From assembly GCA_009787485.1 (NCBI GenBank), contig WQWP01000089.1:1-9067 (forward strand): a DNA stretch of 9,067 nt, written 5' to 3'. This stretch comes from Lentimicrobiaceae bacterium (GTDB taxonomy: Bacteria; Bacteroidota; Bacteroidia; Bacteroidales; WCHB1-69). The notes below the pieces were generated by a model. It saw nothing but the letters and a program-made list of their open reading frames with translations, did no database searches and had not been told where the DNA came from. A program made the position numbers and the translations under genes. Position 1 is the first letter of the stretch. Each line of letters opens with the position of its first letter. This document shows, one piece after another, positions 1 to 6,084 of the stretch.

Positions 1-8
1 AACAAGTT

Positions 9-560
9 ATGACTGAAGAAATTATTATAGCAGGTTTTGGCGGACAAGGCGTTCTTTCTATGGGAAAGATTTTGGCTTACTCAGGTATTATGCAAAACAA
101 AGAAGTAAGTTGGATGCCTTCTTATGGTCCGGAAATGCGCGGCGGCACCTCCAACGTTACCGTTATCATTAGCGATGAGCGCATTAGCTCTCCTTGTTTA
201 AATCAATTTGACACGGCGATTATCCTCAATCAACCCTCCATGGATAAGTTTGAGAAAACGGTGAAACCGGGTGGGTTGCTTATTTATGATCCGAATGGAA
301 TTACTTCGCATCCCACACGCAAAGACATCAACATTTACCAAGTGGCAGCCACCGACAAAGCATCGGAAATTGGCATTTCAAAATTATTTAACATGATTAT
401 ACTGGGTGGATTTTTGAAGATTAAGCCTTTGGTAACGGACGACTTTTTGAAAAAAGGATTGGAAAAATCATTACCGGCACGTCACCACGATTTAATACCG
501 GAAAATATTAAGGCGGTGGAAGTTGGAAAGGAGATATTGACACCATATCATATATTATAA
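9..560 (+). CDS. 2-oxoacid:ferredoxin oxidoreductase, gamma subunit (KorC/VorC type)
   Basis: The 183-residue product belongs to the gamma domain of the pyruvate/2-oxoacid:ferredoxin oxidoreductase family. These cytoplasmic enzymes convert a 2-oxoacid (2-oxoglutarate or a branched-chain 2-oxoacid) plus CoA to an acyl-CoA and CO2, passing electrons to ferredoxin. Seen directly: the N-terminal glycine-rich motif GFGGQGV at residues 9-15, and the family signature SYGPEMRGGTSNV at residues 38-50. The length matches a stand-alone gamma subunit, so this is a multi-subunit enzyme and not a fused PFOR. The alpha and beta subunits, and usually a small 4Fe-4S protein, are normally encoded just upstream, and the gene starts only 8 bases into the window, so they are expected outside it. 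The substrate cannot be told from gamma alone; Kor (2-oxoglutarate) is most likely by analogy with Bacteroidota operons. The ATG at 9 is well placed before the first beta strand. Confidence 0.9.
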   Translation: MTEEIIIAGFGGQGVLSMGKILAYSGIMQNKEVSWMPSYGPEMRGGTSNVTVIISDERISSPCLNQFDTAIILNQPSMDKFEKTVKPGGLLIYDPNGITSHPTRKDINIYQVAATDKASEIGISKLFNMIILGGFLKIKPLVTDDFLKKGLEKSLPARHHDLIPENIKAVEVGKEILTPYHIL

Positions 561-561
561 T

Positions 562-589
562 GTAGAGGCGTTGCGCGCAACGCCTCTAC
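562..589. repeat. Perfect 28-bp palindrome after the korC-like gene; possible terminator or REP-like element
   Basis: The arms GTAGAGGCGTTGCG and CGCAACGCCTCTAC are exact reverse complements with no spacer, so as RNA the stem would be about 12 bp with a CGCG loop. It starts one base after the stop codon of the upstream gene. It is followed by CGGTTTTTATT, so the + strand has the look of an intrinsic terminator. It is far more GC-rich than the sequence around it. From memory, palindromes beginning GTAGAG.CG occur in many copies in Bacteroidota and cyanobacterial genomes, which would make it a dispersed repeat; this was not checked. It ends only 15 bases before the nadB ATG. Confidence 0.75.
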
Positions 590-604
590 CGGTTTTTATT
601 GTGT

Positions 605-2200
605 ATGCGCCAAACTGTTGATTTTCTTGTAATCGGATCCGGCATCGCCGGCCTAAGTTTCGCCCTAAAAGCCGCAAATTTCGGAAAGGTATGTGTCGTT
701 ACCAAATCAAATATTGACAATACGGCAACTAAATACGCTCAGGGAGGCATCGCAGCAGTTTTGTACCATCCCGATACTTACGAAAAACACATTCGAGATA
801 CTATCATGGCGGGAGATGAACTCTCTGACAGCACAATTGTTGAGCTAACTATAAGAGAATCAACAAATCGTGTCATGGAATTGATAGAGTGGGGGGTAAA
901 CTTCGATAAAACCAAGTCGGGAAAATTTGCTTTGGCTAAAGAAGGTGGACATTCGGAATATCGTGTGTTATACCACAAAGATATAACCGGCAAAGAGATT
1001 GAGCAAAAGTTGATTGCAGCCGCGCGTCAAAACGAGAACATCGAAATTTTGGAAGATCATTTAGTTATTGAGGTTATCACGCAACACCATTTGGGCATTG
1101 AGGTAAGTAGAAGAACTTCCGATTTAACTTGCTACGGAGCATACATTTACGATCCGCATAAAAAGAAAGTGCGTACGCTGCTATCAAAAATAACGATGAT
1201 GGCAACCGGAGGAATCGGAACGGTGTATGGCAATACTACGAATCCGTTGGTATGCACGGGAGATGGCATTGCTATGGTGTATCGCGCAAAAGGGCAGGTG
1301 AGAGGTATGGAGTTTGTACAGTTTCATCCCACATCCTTGTTTAATCCTAAAGAATCCCCATCCTTCCTGATTACGGAAGCGTTGCGTGGCGCAGGCGCAG
1401 TTTTGAAAGATGAAACCGGCAATGAGTTTATGTACAAATATGACCCACGCGGTTCGCTTGCTCCCAGAGATATTACGGCTCGTGCCATTGACAACGAAAT
1501 GAAAATGAGCGGGAAAGAGCATGTTTGGTTAGATGCTACCAAAATTAAGAAAAACGAAATTTTTGACCATTTTCCCAACATTTACGCCAAATGCCTAAGC
1601 ATTGGCATTGATATTACCAAAGATATGATTCCGGTGGTTCCGGCAGCCCATTATTCTTGCGGCGGCATTATCACCAATGACTGGGGGGAAACGACCATTC
1701 ACAATCTTTACGCTTCGGGAGAGTGTGCATCTACCGGCTTGCACGGCGCAAACCGCTTGGCATCCAACTCTCTGTTAGAAGCATTGGTCTTTTCACACCG
1801 CGCATGTTTAAGAGCCGTAGAAAAATTTAAAAATATTCACTTTTGCCATGAAGTTCCCGAATGGGATTCCTCAGGCACTGTGCTCAATGAAGAGATGATT
1901 TTGATTACCCAATCCAAGAAAGAACTGCAAGAAATTATGTCGAATTATGTAGGTATCGTGCGCTCTAATCTTCGTTTGCAAAGAGCATTAGATCGCTTGT
2001 TTTTATTGTATAAAGAGACCGAAGACCTATACAAAAAATCTATTCTTATTCCTGAAATTTGCGAGCTGCGCAACATGATTAATGTGGGGTATCTGATAAT
2101 TCACAATGCAATGGATAGAAAAGAGAGCAGGGGGTTGCACTATTCGTTAGATTATCCGGAACATAGAGATGTGCAGCAGATAGAGGGAGATAGGCTTTAG
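605..2200 (+). CDS. nadB: L-aspartate oxidase NadB
   Basis: This flavoenzyme oxidises L-aspartate to iminoaspartate, which NadA condenses with dihydroxyacetone phosphate to quinolinate in de novo NAD synthesis. Electrons go to oxygen or fumarate, so it can work in anaerobes. Numbering from the ATG at 605 (531 residues, normal length), I see the FAD-binding GSGIAG (11-16), TKYAQGGIAAV (43-53), KEGGHS (112-117), MEFVQFHPT (235-243), APRDITARAID (286-296), PAAHYSCGGI (346-355) and YASGECASTGLHGANRLASNSL (369-390, given in part by its Gly and Asn residues). R288 and H349 fit the family's active-site Arg and His. These motifs favour NadB over the related succinate dehydrogenase/fumarate reductase flavoprotein, and the C-terminal RKESRGLHYSLDYP is typical of NadB. 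A TTG at 599 is in frame, but it lies in the T-rich tail of the preceding palindrome, and the ATG puts MRQTVDFLVIGSG in the usual place. nadA and nadC are not in the window. Confidence 0.95.
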   Translation: MRQTVDFLVIGSGIAGLSFALKAANFGKVCVVTKSNIDNTATKYAQGGIAAVLYHPDTYEKHIRDTIMAGDELSDSTIVELTIRESTNRVMELIEWGVNFDKTKSGKFALAKEGGHSEYRVLYHKDITGKEIEQKLIAAARQNENIEILEDHLVIEVITQHHLGIEVSRRTSDLTCYGAYIYDPHKKKVRTLLSKITMMATGGIGTVYGNTTNPLVCTGDGIAMVYRAKGQVRGMEFVQFHPTSLFNPKESPSFLITEALRGAGAVLKDETGNEFMYKYDPRGSLAPRDITARAIDNEMKMSGKEHVWLDATKIKKNEIFDHFPNIYAKCLSIGIDITKDMIPVVPAAHYSCGGIITNDWGETTIHNLYASGECASTGLHGANRLASNSLLEALVFSHRACLRAVEKFKNIHFCHEVPEWDSSGTVLNEEMILITQSKKELQEIMSNYVGIVRSNLRLQRALDRLFLLYKETEDLYKKSILIPEICELRNMINVGYLIIHNAMDRKESRGLHYSLDYPEHRDVQQIEGDRL

Positions 2201-2210
2201 ATTGAATATG

Positions 2211-2238
2211 GAATAATGAATAATGATTAGTGATAATA
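2211..2238. repeat. Heptad-like A/T-rich repeat (GAATAAT family)
   Basis: Two exact copies of GAATAAT (2211-2217, 2218-2224) are followed by two diverged seven-base units, GATTAGT and GATAATA. The tract lies in the 70-base gap after nadB and runs, after two bases, into a second repeat family at 2241. I see no clear promoter match in it. Confidence 0.5.
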
Positions 2239-2240
2239 TC

Positions 2241-2270
2241 TTAAATCTTTAAATTTTAAATCTTTAAATT
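2241..2270. repeat. Exact 15-bp tandem duplication abutting the aminotransferase start
   Basis: The unit TTAAATCTTTAAATT occurs twice without a gap, and the second copy ends at the base before the ATG at 2271. Each unit is itself two (T)TTAAAT(C/T) repeats. The same short unit recurs before the genes at 6085 and 7805. No Shine-Dalgarno sequence is present, so the repeat forms the A/T-rich ribosome-loading region. Confidence 0.85.
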
Positions 2271-3488
2271 ATGCCTTCTTCTCTTTCTTATATTCCTTTT
2301 TCTCCGCCACGTATTGACGATAAAATCATTGCTGAAGTTACAGCTACATTACAATCGAGGTGGATTACCACAGGTCCTCGCGTTAAAGAATTTGAAAAAC
2401 GAATTGCACAATACGTTGGAATAGAGAAAGTAGTGTGCGTAAATTCTGCCTCCGCAGGATTGGAATTAATGCTGCGCTGGTTTGGCGTGCAAGAAGGCGA
2501 CGAAGTAATTGTGCCGGCATACACTTATTGTGCTACGGCAAATGTGGTGGTACATTGCGGCGCAAAACCCGTAATGGTTGATGTAAACGCTGATGATTTT
2601 AATATCAATATTCAAAACATTGAAAAAGCAATCACAGAAAAAACGAAAGTAATTATTCCGGTGGATTTTGCCGGACTTCCATGTGATTATGATGAATTAA
2701 ATCAGTTAGTATATAATGAAAAAATTAGATGTAAGTTTACGCCACGTACTTTAGAACAGGAAACGTTAGGGCGTATTCTAATTCTCTCTGATTCAGCGCA
2801 TTCTATCGGTGCGATTTACAACTATAAACACACAGGCGCTTTAACAGATGTGTCTGTTTTTTCATTTCATGCCGTAAAAAATCTCACCTCTGCCGAAGGA
2901 GGCGCCATCTGTTTGAATTTACCCACACCATTTAATCTCGAAGAAATCTATAAACAATTACGTACAAAATCATTACACGGGCAAACGAAAGACGCCTTAT
3001 CCAAAACACAAATCGGAAATTGGCGCTACGACGTTTGCGAAGCCGGATATAAATGCAATATGACGGATATTCTTGCTGCGATTGGTTTGGTAGAATTAGA
3101 ACGTTACGAAAACGACATGTTGGTAAAACGAAAGCACATTTTTGATAAATATACGGAGGCTTTTTCTAAAGATGAGCGTTTTGAAGTTCCTGTTTATGAA
3201 ACCGATACAAAACAATCTTCTTATCATGTTTATCCATTACGTATAAAAAACATTACCGAAAAAGAGCGCGATGTAATCATTCAACAAGTTGCTATGCAAA
3301 ACATTTCTCTGAATGTGCATTTTATTCCGCTTCCCATGTTGAGTTTTTATAAAAACAATGGATATGATATTCAGGACTTTCCGGTAGCTTACGATAATTA
3401 CGCACGGGAGATTAGTTTACCGGTGTATTATGATTTGACGGATGAGCAGGTGGAAAGAGTGATCGAAGCAATTTATAATTTTGTATAA
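2271..3488 (+). CDS. DegT/DnrJ/EryC1/StrS family PLP-dependent sugar aminotransferase
   Basis: The 405-residue protein is a fold-type I PLP enzyme. Family members usually transfer an amino group from glutamate to a nucleotide-linked keto-sugar for O-antigen, capsule or glycan synthesis (ArnB, PglE and perosamine synthase are relatives). Seen: SRWITTGPRVKEFE (29-42), the PLP-phosphate region NSASAGLEL (58-66), VPAYTYCATANVV (81-93), SDSAHSIGA (173-181) with D174 for the pyridine nitrogen, VFSFHAVKNLTSAEGG (196-211) with K203 as the Schiff-base lysine, and GYKCNMTDILAAIGLVEL (259-276). About 25 residues (145-169) are inserted between the strand ending near DYDEL and the SDSAH strand, compared with short family members. 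The substrate cannot be inferred, and no other sugar-nucleotide gene adjoins it. It is followed 29 bases later by hydG and may be co-transcribed with it, although promoter-like elements lie between the two. Confidence 0.9.
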   Translation: MPSSLSYIPFSPPRIDDKIIAEVTATLQSRWITTGPRVKEFEKRIAQYVGIEKVVCVNSASAGLELMLRWFGVQEGDEVIVPAYTYCATANVVVHCGAKPVMVDVNADDFNINIQNIEKAITEKTKVIIPVDFAGLPCDYDELNQLVYNEKIRCKFTPRTLEQETLGRILILSDSAHSIGAIYNYKHTGALTDVSVFSFHAVKNLTSAEGGAICLNLPTPFNLEEIYKQLRTKSLHGQTKDALSKTQIGNWRYDVCEAGYKCNMTDILAAIGLVELERYENDMLVKRKHIFDKYTEAFSKDERFEVPVYETDTKQSSYHVYPLRIKNITEKERDVIIQQVAMQNISLNVHFIPLPMLSFYKNNGYDIQDFPVAYDNYAREISLPVYYDLTDEQVERVIEAIYNFV

Positions 3489-3493
3489 TTTTG
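3474..3493 (+). promoter_or_regulatory. Duplicated TATAATTTTG: two overlapping Bacteroidota-type -7 elements before hydG
   Basis: The 10-mer TATAATTTTG occurs twice in tandem (3474-3483 and 3484-3493). Each copy contains TAATTTTG, a perfect match to the Bacteroidota primary sigma factor -7 consensus TAnnTTTG. The duplication spans the stop codon of the aminotransferase (3486-3488). A start of transcription about 5-7 bases after the second copy would give a leader of roughly 20 bases before the hydG ATG at 3518. I do not see a convincing -33 TTTG at the usual distance, so this is a candidate only. Confidence 0.5.
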
Positions 3494-3517
3494 CGCTCAT
3501 TTTTAAGCAACATTACC

Positions 3518-4906
3518 ATGAATAATTTATTCTCAATCAATCGCGAAAAACTATTTCGCCTCTTAGAAGGAAACGAGCCTTCCGTTGAAGAATTGAACAC
3601 CATTTTAAACAAAGCGCAACAGCTTCATGGGCTTGATTTAGAGGAAGTAGCCATACTGCTTCGTGTACAAGATCCGGATAAAATCAAGCAAATTATGGAG
3701 GTCGCCAAATACGTAAAAGAGGAGATTTACGGAAAACGCCTGGTGCTTTTCGCTCCGTTATATACCGGAAATGCGTGCGTAAACAACTGTGTGTATTGCG
3801 CTTTCCGTCGTGCCAACAAACATTTGGTACGCAAAATATTGAATATGGATGAAATAGAACAGGAAGCGCGGATATTGATAAAAGACGGACACAAGCGCAT
3901 TTTGCTCATTTGCGGCGAAACCCCAAAAAACGACATTAACTATGTGTGTGAAGCTATTAGAAGAGTATATTCCATACATGTTGGTAAAGATAACATCCGA
4001 AGAATTAATGTGGAATTGGCGCCCATGACGGTAGAAGAATTTCGACAGTTAGCCAAAGAAAAAATCGGCACTTATGTCTGTTTTCAAGAGACTTACGATC
4101 CTATTTTATATAAAGAATATCATCCGGAAGACACACCGAAAAGCGATTATTCATACCGCTTAAATGTGATGCACCGCGCTATGGAAGCCGGCATACCGGA
4201 TGTTGGATTGGGCGTTTTGTTCGGCTTAGCCGATTATCGCTTCGAGATTTTGGCGCTGATGGAACATGCTAAAGACTTGGAGAATAAGTTCGGCTGCGGT
4301 CCACACACGGTTAGCTTTCCGAGGATAGAGCCTGCCGAAGGAGCACCATTACCCGAAAATATTCCCCACAAAGTTTCCGATGATAATTTTAAGAAAATCA
4401 TTGCCATTATTCGCATTGCGTTGCCTTATACCGGCATTATTTTGAGCACGAGAGAAAGTGATGAACTACGCACAGAGCTGTTTAACTACGGCATCAGCCA
4501 AATTTCGGCGGGCTCAAGAACAAACCCGGGCGCTTACAGCCACGTAGCCGATAAATCGGGAAGCCAGTTTGCGCTGGGCGACCACCGCTCGTTGGAAGAA
4601 GTGATCTCCGGCATGATTGATTGTGGCTACATTCCATCGTTTTGCACCGGTTGCTACCGGCACGGTAGGGTAGGGGCAGATTTCATGGATTTGGCAAAAC
4701 CAGGGTTGATTAAACAATTTTGCTTACCTAATGCGTTGTTCTCTTTTAAAGAATATTTGTTTGATTTTGCAGGGGAAGAAACTCGGGAAAAGGGGTTAGA
4801 TTTAATTGAGGAAATGGTAGGGCAAATGCCTGATACAAAAGCGAAAGAAAAAATTATTGAAGAATTAAAAGCAATTGATGCAGGTAAGCGGGATTGTTAT
4901 TTTTAA
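3518..4906 (+). CDS. hydG: [FeFe]-hydrogenase maturase HydG (radical SAM tyrosine lyase)
   Basis: HydG splits tyrosine with S-adenosylmethionine into p-cresol and dehydroglycine. The latter yields the CO and CN- that become the Fe(CO)(CN) synthon of the hydrogenase H-cluster. Counting from the ATG at 3518 (462 residues), the radical SAM cluster motif is C87-x3-C91-x2-C94 (ACVNNCVYCAF). The C-terminal auxiliary-cluster motif is C376-x2-C379-x22-C402, the mark that separates HydG from the related thiamine enzyme ThiH. Core motifs such as RINVELAPM (162-170), CFQETYD (188-194) and the SFPRIEPAEGAP block (266-277) fit the family. An in-frame TTG at 3491 would add nine residues but overlaps the promoter-like repeat, so the ATG is preferred. 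hydE, hydF and the hydrogenase itself are not in the window. Its presence implies an [FeFe]-hydrogenase elsewhere in the genome and an anaerobic lifestyle. Confidence 0.93.
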   Translation: MNNLFSINREKLFRLLEGNEPSVEELNTILNKAQQLHGLDLEEVAILLRVQDPDKIKQIMEVAKYVKEEIYGKRLVLFAPLYTGNACVNNCVYCAFRRANKHLVRKILNMDEIEQEARILIKDGHKRILLICGETPKNDINYVCEAIRRVYSIHVGKDNIRRINVELAPMTVEEFRQLAKEKIGTYVCFQETYDPILYKEYHPEDTPKSDYSYRLNVMHRAMEAGIPDVGLGVLFGLADYRFEILALMEHAKDLENKFGCGPHTVSFPRIEPAEGAPLPENIPHKVSDDNFKKIIAIIRIALPYTGIILSTRESDELRTELFNYGISQISAGSRTNPGAYSHVADKSGSQFALGDHRSLEEVISGMIDCGYIPSFCTGCYRHGRVGADFMDLAKPGLIKQFCLPNALFSFKEYLFDFAGEETREKGLDLIEEMVGQMPDTKAKEKIIEELKAIDAGKRDCYF

Positions 4907-4912
4907 TATTTT

Positions 4913-4976
4913 TTCACGCAAAGGCGCAAAGGCGCAAAGTTTTTTTTCTCTTTGCGTTTTTGCGCCTTTGCGTGAA
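4913..4976. repeat. Long hairpin element built from GGCGCAAA units
   Basis: The left arm 4913-4939 pairs with the right arm 4950-4976: 18 outer base pairs are perfect, then two G-T pairs, then seven more perfect pairs, leaving a 10-base, mostly T loop at 4940-4949. The left arm is a short tandem of the octamer GGCGCAAA. It begins six bases after the hydG stop codon. There is no T-run after the stem on either strand, so it is not a textbook intrinsic terminator, although it may still protect the hydG mRNA 3' end. From memory, CGCAAAGGCGCAAAG-type palindromes are dispersed repeats in Bacteroidota and other genomes; this was not checked. Confidence 0.8.
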
Positions 4977-4984
4977 TTATGATG

Positions 4985-4992
4985 TATATTTG
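4985..4992 (+). promoter_or_regulatory. Candidate Bacteroidota promoter -7 element (TATATTTG)
   Basis: TATATTTG matches TAnnTTTG perfectly and lies 19 bases before the ATG at 5012, a usual distance for a short leader. A TTTG at 4959-4962, inside the right arm of the hairpin, lies 22 bases upstream and could act as the -33 element; the spacing is slightly long. This would give the exported EEP protein its own promoter, separate from hydG. Confidence 0.5.
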
Positions 4993-5011
4993 CCGTCCTA
5001 AATAAATAGTT

Positions 5012-6037
5012 ATGCGCTATAAAAAAATCACCTCCATTTTTATAATCTCATTGCTTTTTTTGTGTTTATCCCTACAAGCACAAAAAACAGCCGTTATCGG
5101 GTTTTATAACGTTGAAAATCTTTACGATACAGTAAAAGATTCTATCGCTGATGATAGCGAATTTTTGCCCACCGGCGCATACCAATGGACAGATGAACGT
5201 TACAACCATAAATTGAAAAACTTGTCTATCGTAATTTCCGAAATGGGAAAAGAACATGGCGGCGTAGTGATACTCGGAGTTTGTGAAGTAGAAAACGAAC
5301 GTGTATTGAACGATTTGGTGGCACAAGATGTACTGGAACCTTTTAAATACAAGGTTATTCATCATGATTCTCCGGATTATCGTGGCGTGGATGTGGCTTT
5401 TATTTTTCAAAGCGAGCGTTTTGAAATGTTATCATATCAACCTTTTGAGTTAAAAATTCCTGAAAATCCAAGATTTCGAACAAGAGACCAATTGCTTTTG
5501 GTAGGTGTGCTAGATCAAATTGACACACTGCATCTTATTGCAAACCATTGGCCATCGAAGAGGGGAGGGGAGGCGCGTAGTAATCCCCTGCGAATGGCTG
5601 CTGCTCAGCTTACAAGATCTATTGTGGATTCTATATTGAGCGTAAAACCCAGTGCAAAAATTATAGTAATGGGCGATTTTAACGATAATCCCACCGCAAA
5701 AAGTATTACTGTTGGACTTGGAACAAAAGGAAAAATTAAGGAAGTAACCCCGCTGGATCTTTTTAATCCCATGTGGAAAATGTTTAAAGACGGCATTGGT
5801 TCGTATGCTTACCGAGATACATGGGAGTTGATTGACCAAATCATGATTTCCTACGCATTGTTACATCCAAAACCCAATACTTTCAAATTTATTTCAGCGC
5901 ATGTTTTTAGCCCTAACTTCTTGCTAACTAAAGCAGGCTCATACAGAGGATATCCGTTCAGAAGCTATGGCGGCGGAAATTATCAAGGTGGATACAGCGA
6001 CCATTTACCGGTATATATTATTCTTAAAAAGAACTAA
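5012..6037 (+). CDS. Exported endonuclease/exonuclease/phosphatase (EEP) family protein
   Basis: The 341-residue protein has a Sec signal peptide: MRYKK, then a hydrophobic run to about residue 21 and a likely cut after LQA (residue 23). The mature part has the EEP fold, a metal-dependent phosphodiesterase or nuclease. Catalytic motifs in order are FYNVENLYD (31-39, N33), GVCEVEN (89-95, E92), YRGVDVAFIF (123-132), ANHWPSKRGG (177-186, H179), VMGDFNDNP (219-227, D222 and N224), LIDQI (273-277) and SDHLP (329-333, D330 and H331). All the usual metal and phosphate ligands appear present, so it should be active. The substrate, whether DNA, RNA, lipid or a sugar phosphate, cannot be told. Secreted EEP proteins are common in Bacteroidota and may scavenge nucleic acids or phosphate. 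It looks like a single-gene unit: a hairpin and promoter precede it and a repeat-filled gap follows. Confidence 0.88.
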   Translation: MRYKKITSIFIISLLFLCLSLQAQKTAVIGFYNVENLYDTVKDSIADDSEFLPTGAYQWTDERYNHKLKNLSIVISEMGKEHGGVVILGVCEVENERVLNDLVAQDVLEPFKYKVIHHDSPDYRGVDVAFIFQSERFEMLSYQPFELKIPENPRFRTRDQLLLVGVLDQIDTLHLIANHWPSKRGGEARSNPLRMAAAQLTRSIVDSILSVKPSAKIIVMGDFNDNPTAKSITVGLGTKGKIKEVTPLDLFNPMWKMFKDGIGSYAYRDTWELIDQIMISYALLHPKPNTFKFISAHVFSPNFLLTKAGSYRGYPFRSYGGGNYQGGYSDHLPVYIILKKN

Positions 6038-6045
6038 CTAAACTA

Positions 6046-6076
6046 TTAAATCCTTAAATTTTTAAATCTTTAAATC
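6046..6076. repeat. A/T-rich heptad/octad repeat before the glycosyltransferase
   Basis: Four consecutive units of the (T)TTAAAT(C/T) family occur here, the second with an initial C in place of T. A related TCAAATTT then bridges to the ATG at 6085. The first 15 bases differ from the unit duplicated at 2241-2270 by one base. No Shine-Dalgarno sequence is visible. Confidence 0.75.
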
Positions 6077-6084
6077 TCAAATTT

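Noticed and set aside
556..561. TATAAT, an E. coli-like -10 box, as the nadB promoter
   Set aside because: It overlaps the stop codon of the upstream gene, does not fit the Bacteroidota TAnnTTTG form, and would start transcription inside the palindrome.
599..604. TTG at 599 as the start of nadB
   Set aside because: It adds only Met-Cys, lies in the T-run after the palindrome, and the ATG at 605 gives the standard N-terminus.
644..656. Small GC hairpin CCGGC-ATC-GCCGG at the start of nadB
   Set aside because: It falls on the conserved FAD-binding GSGIAG codons, so protein sequence explains it; a regulatory role is possible but not supported.
1184..1581. Two long open frames on the - strand inside nadB
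   Set aside because: They lie antisense to strongly conserved NadB motifs, have no recognisable domain, and overlap each other; they are shadow frames.
3518..4906. ThiH (thiamine tyrosine lyase) as an alternative for the radical SAM gene
   Set aside because: The C-terminal C-x2-C-x22-C motif is present, which is the HydG hallmark absent from ThiH, and no thiamine genes are nearby.
5072..5839. Open frames of about 110 codons on the - strand within the exported EEP gene
   Set aside because: The + strand frame carries every EEP catalytic motif and a signal peptide; the antisense products have no recognisable features.
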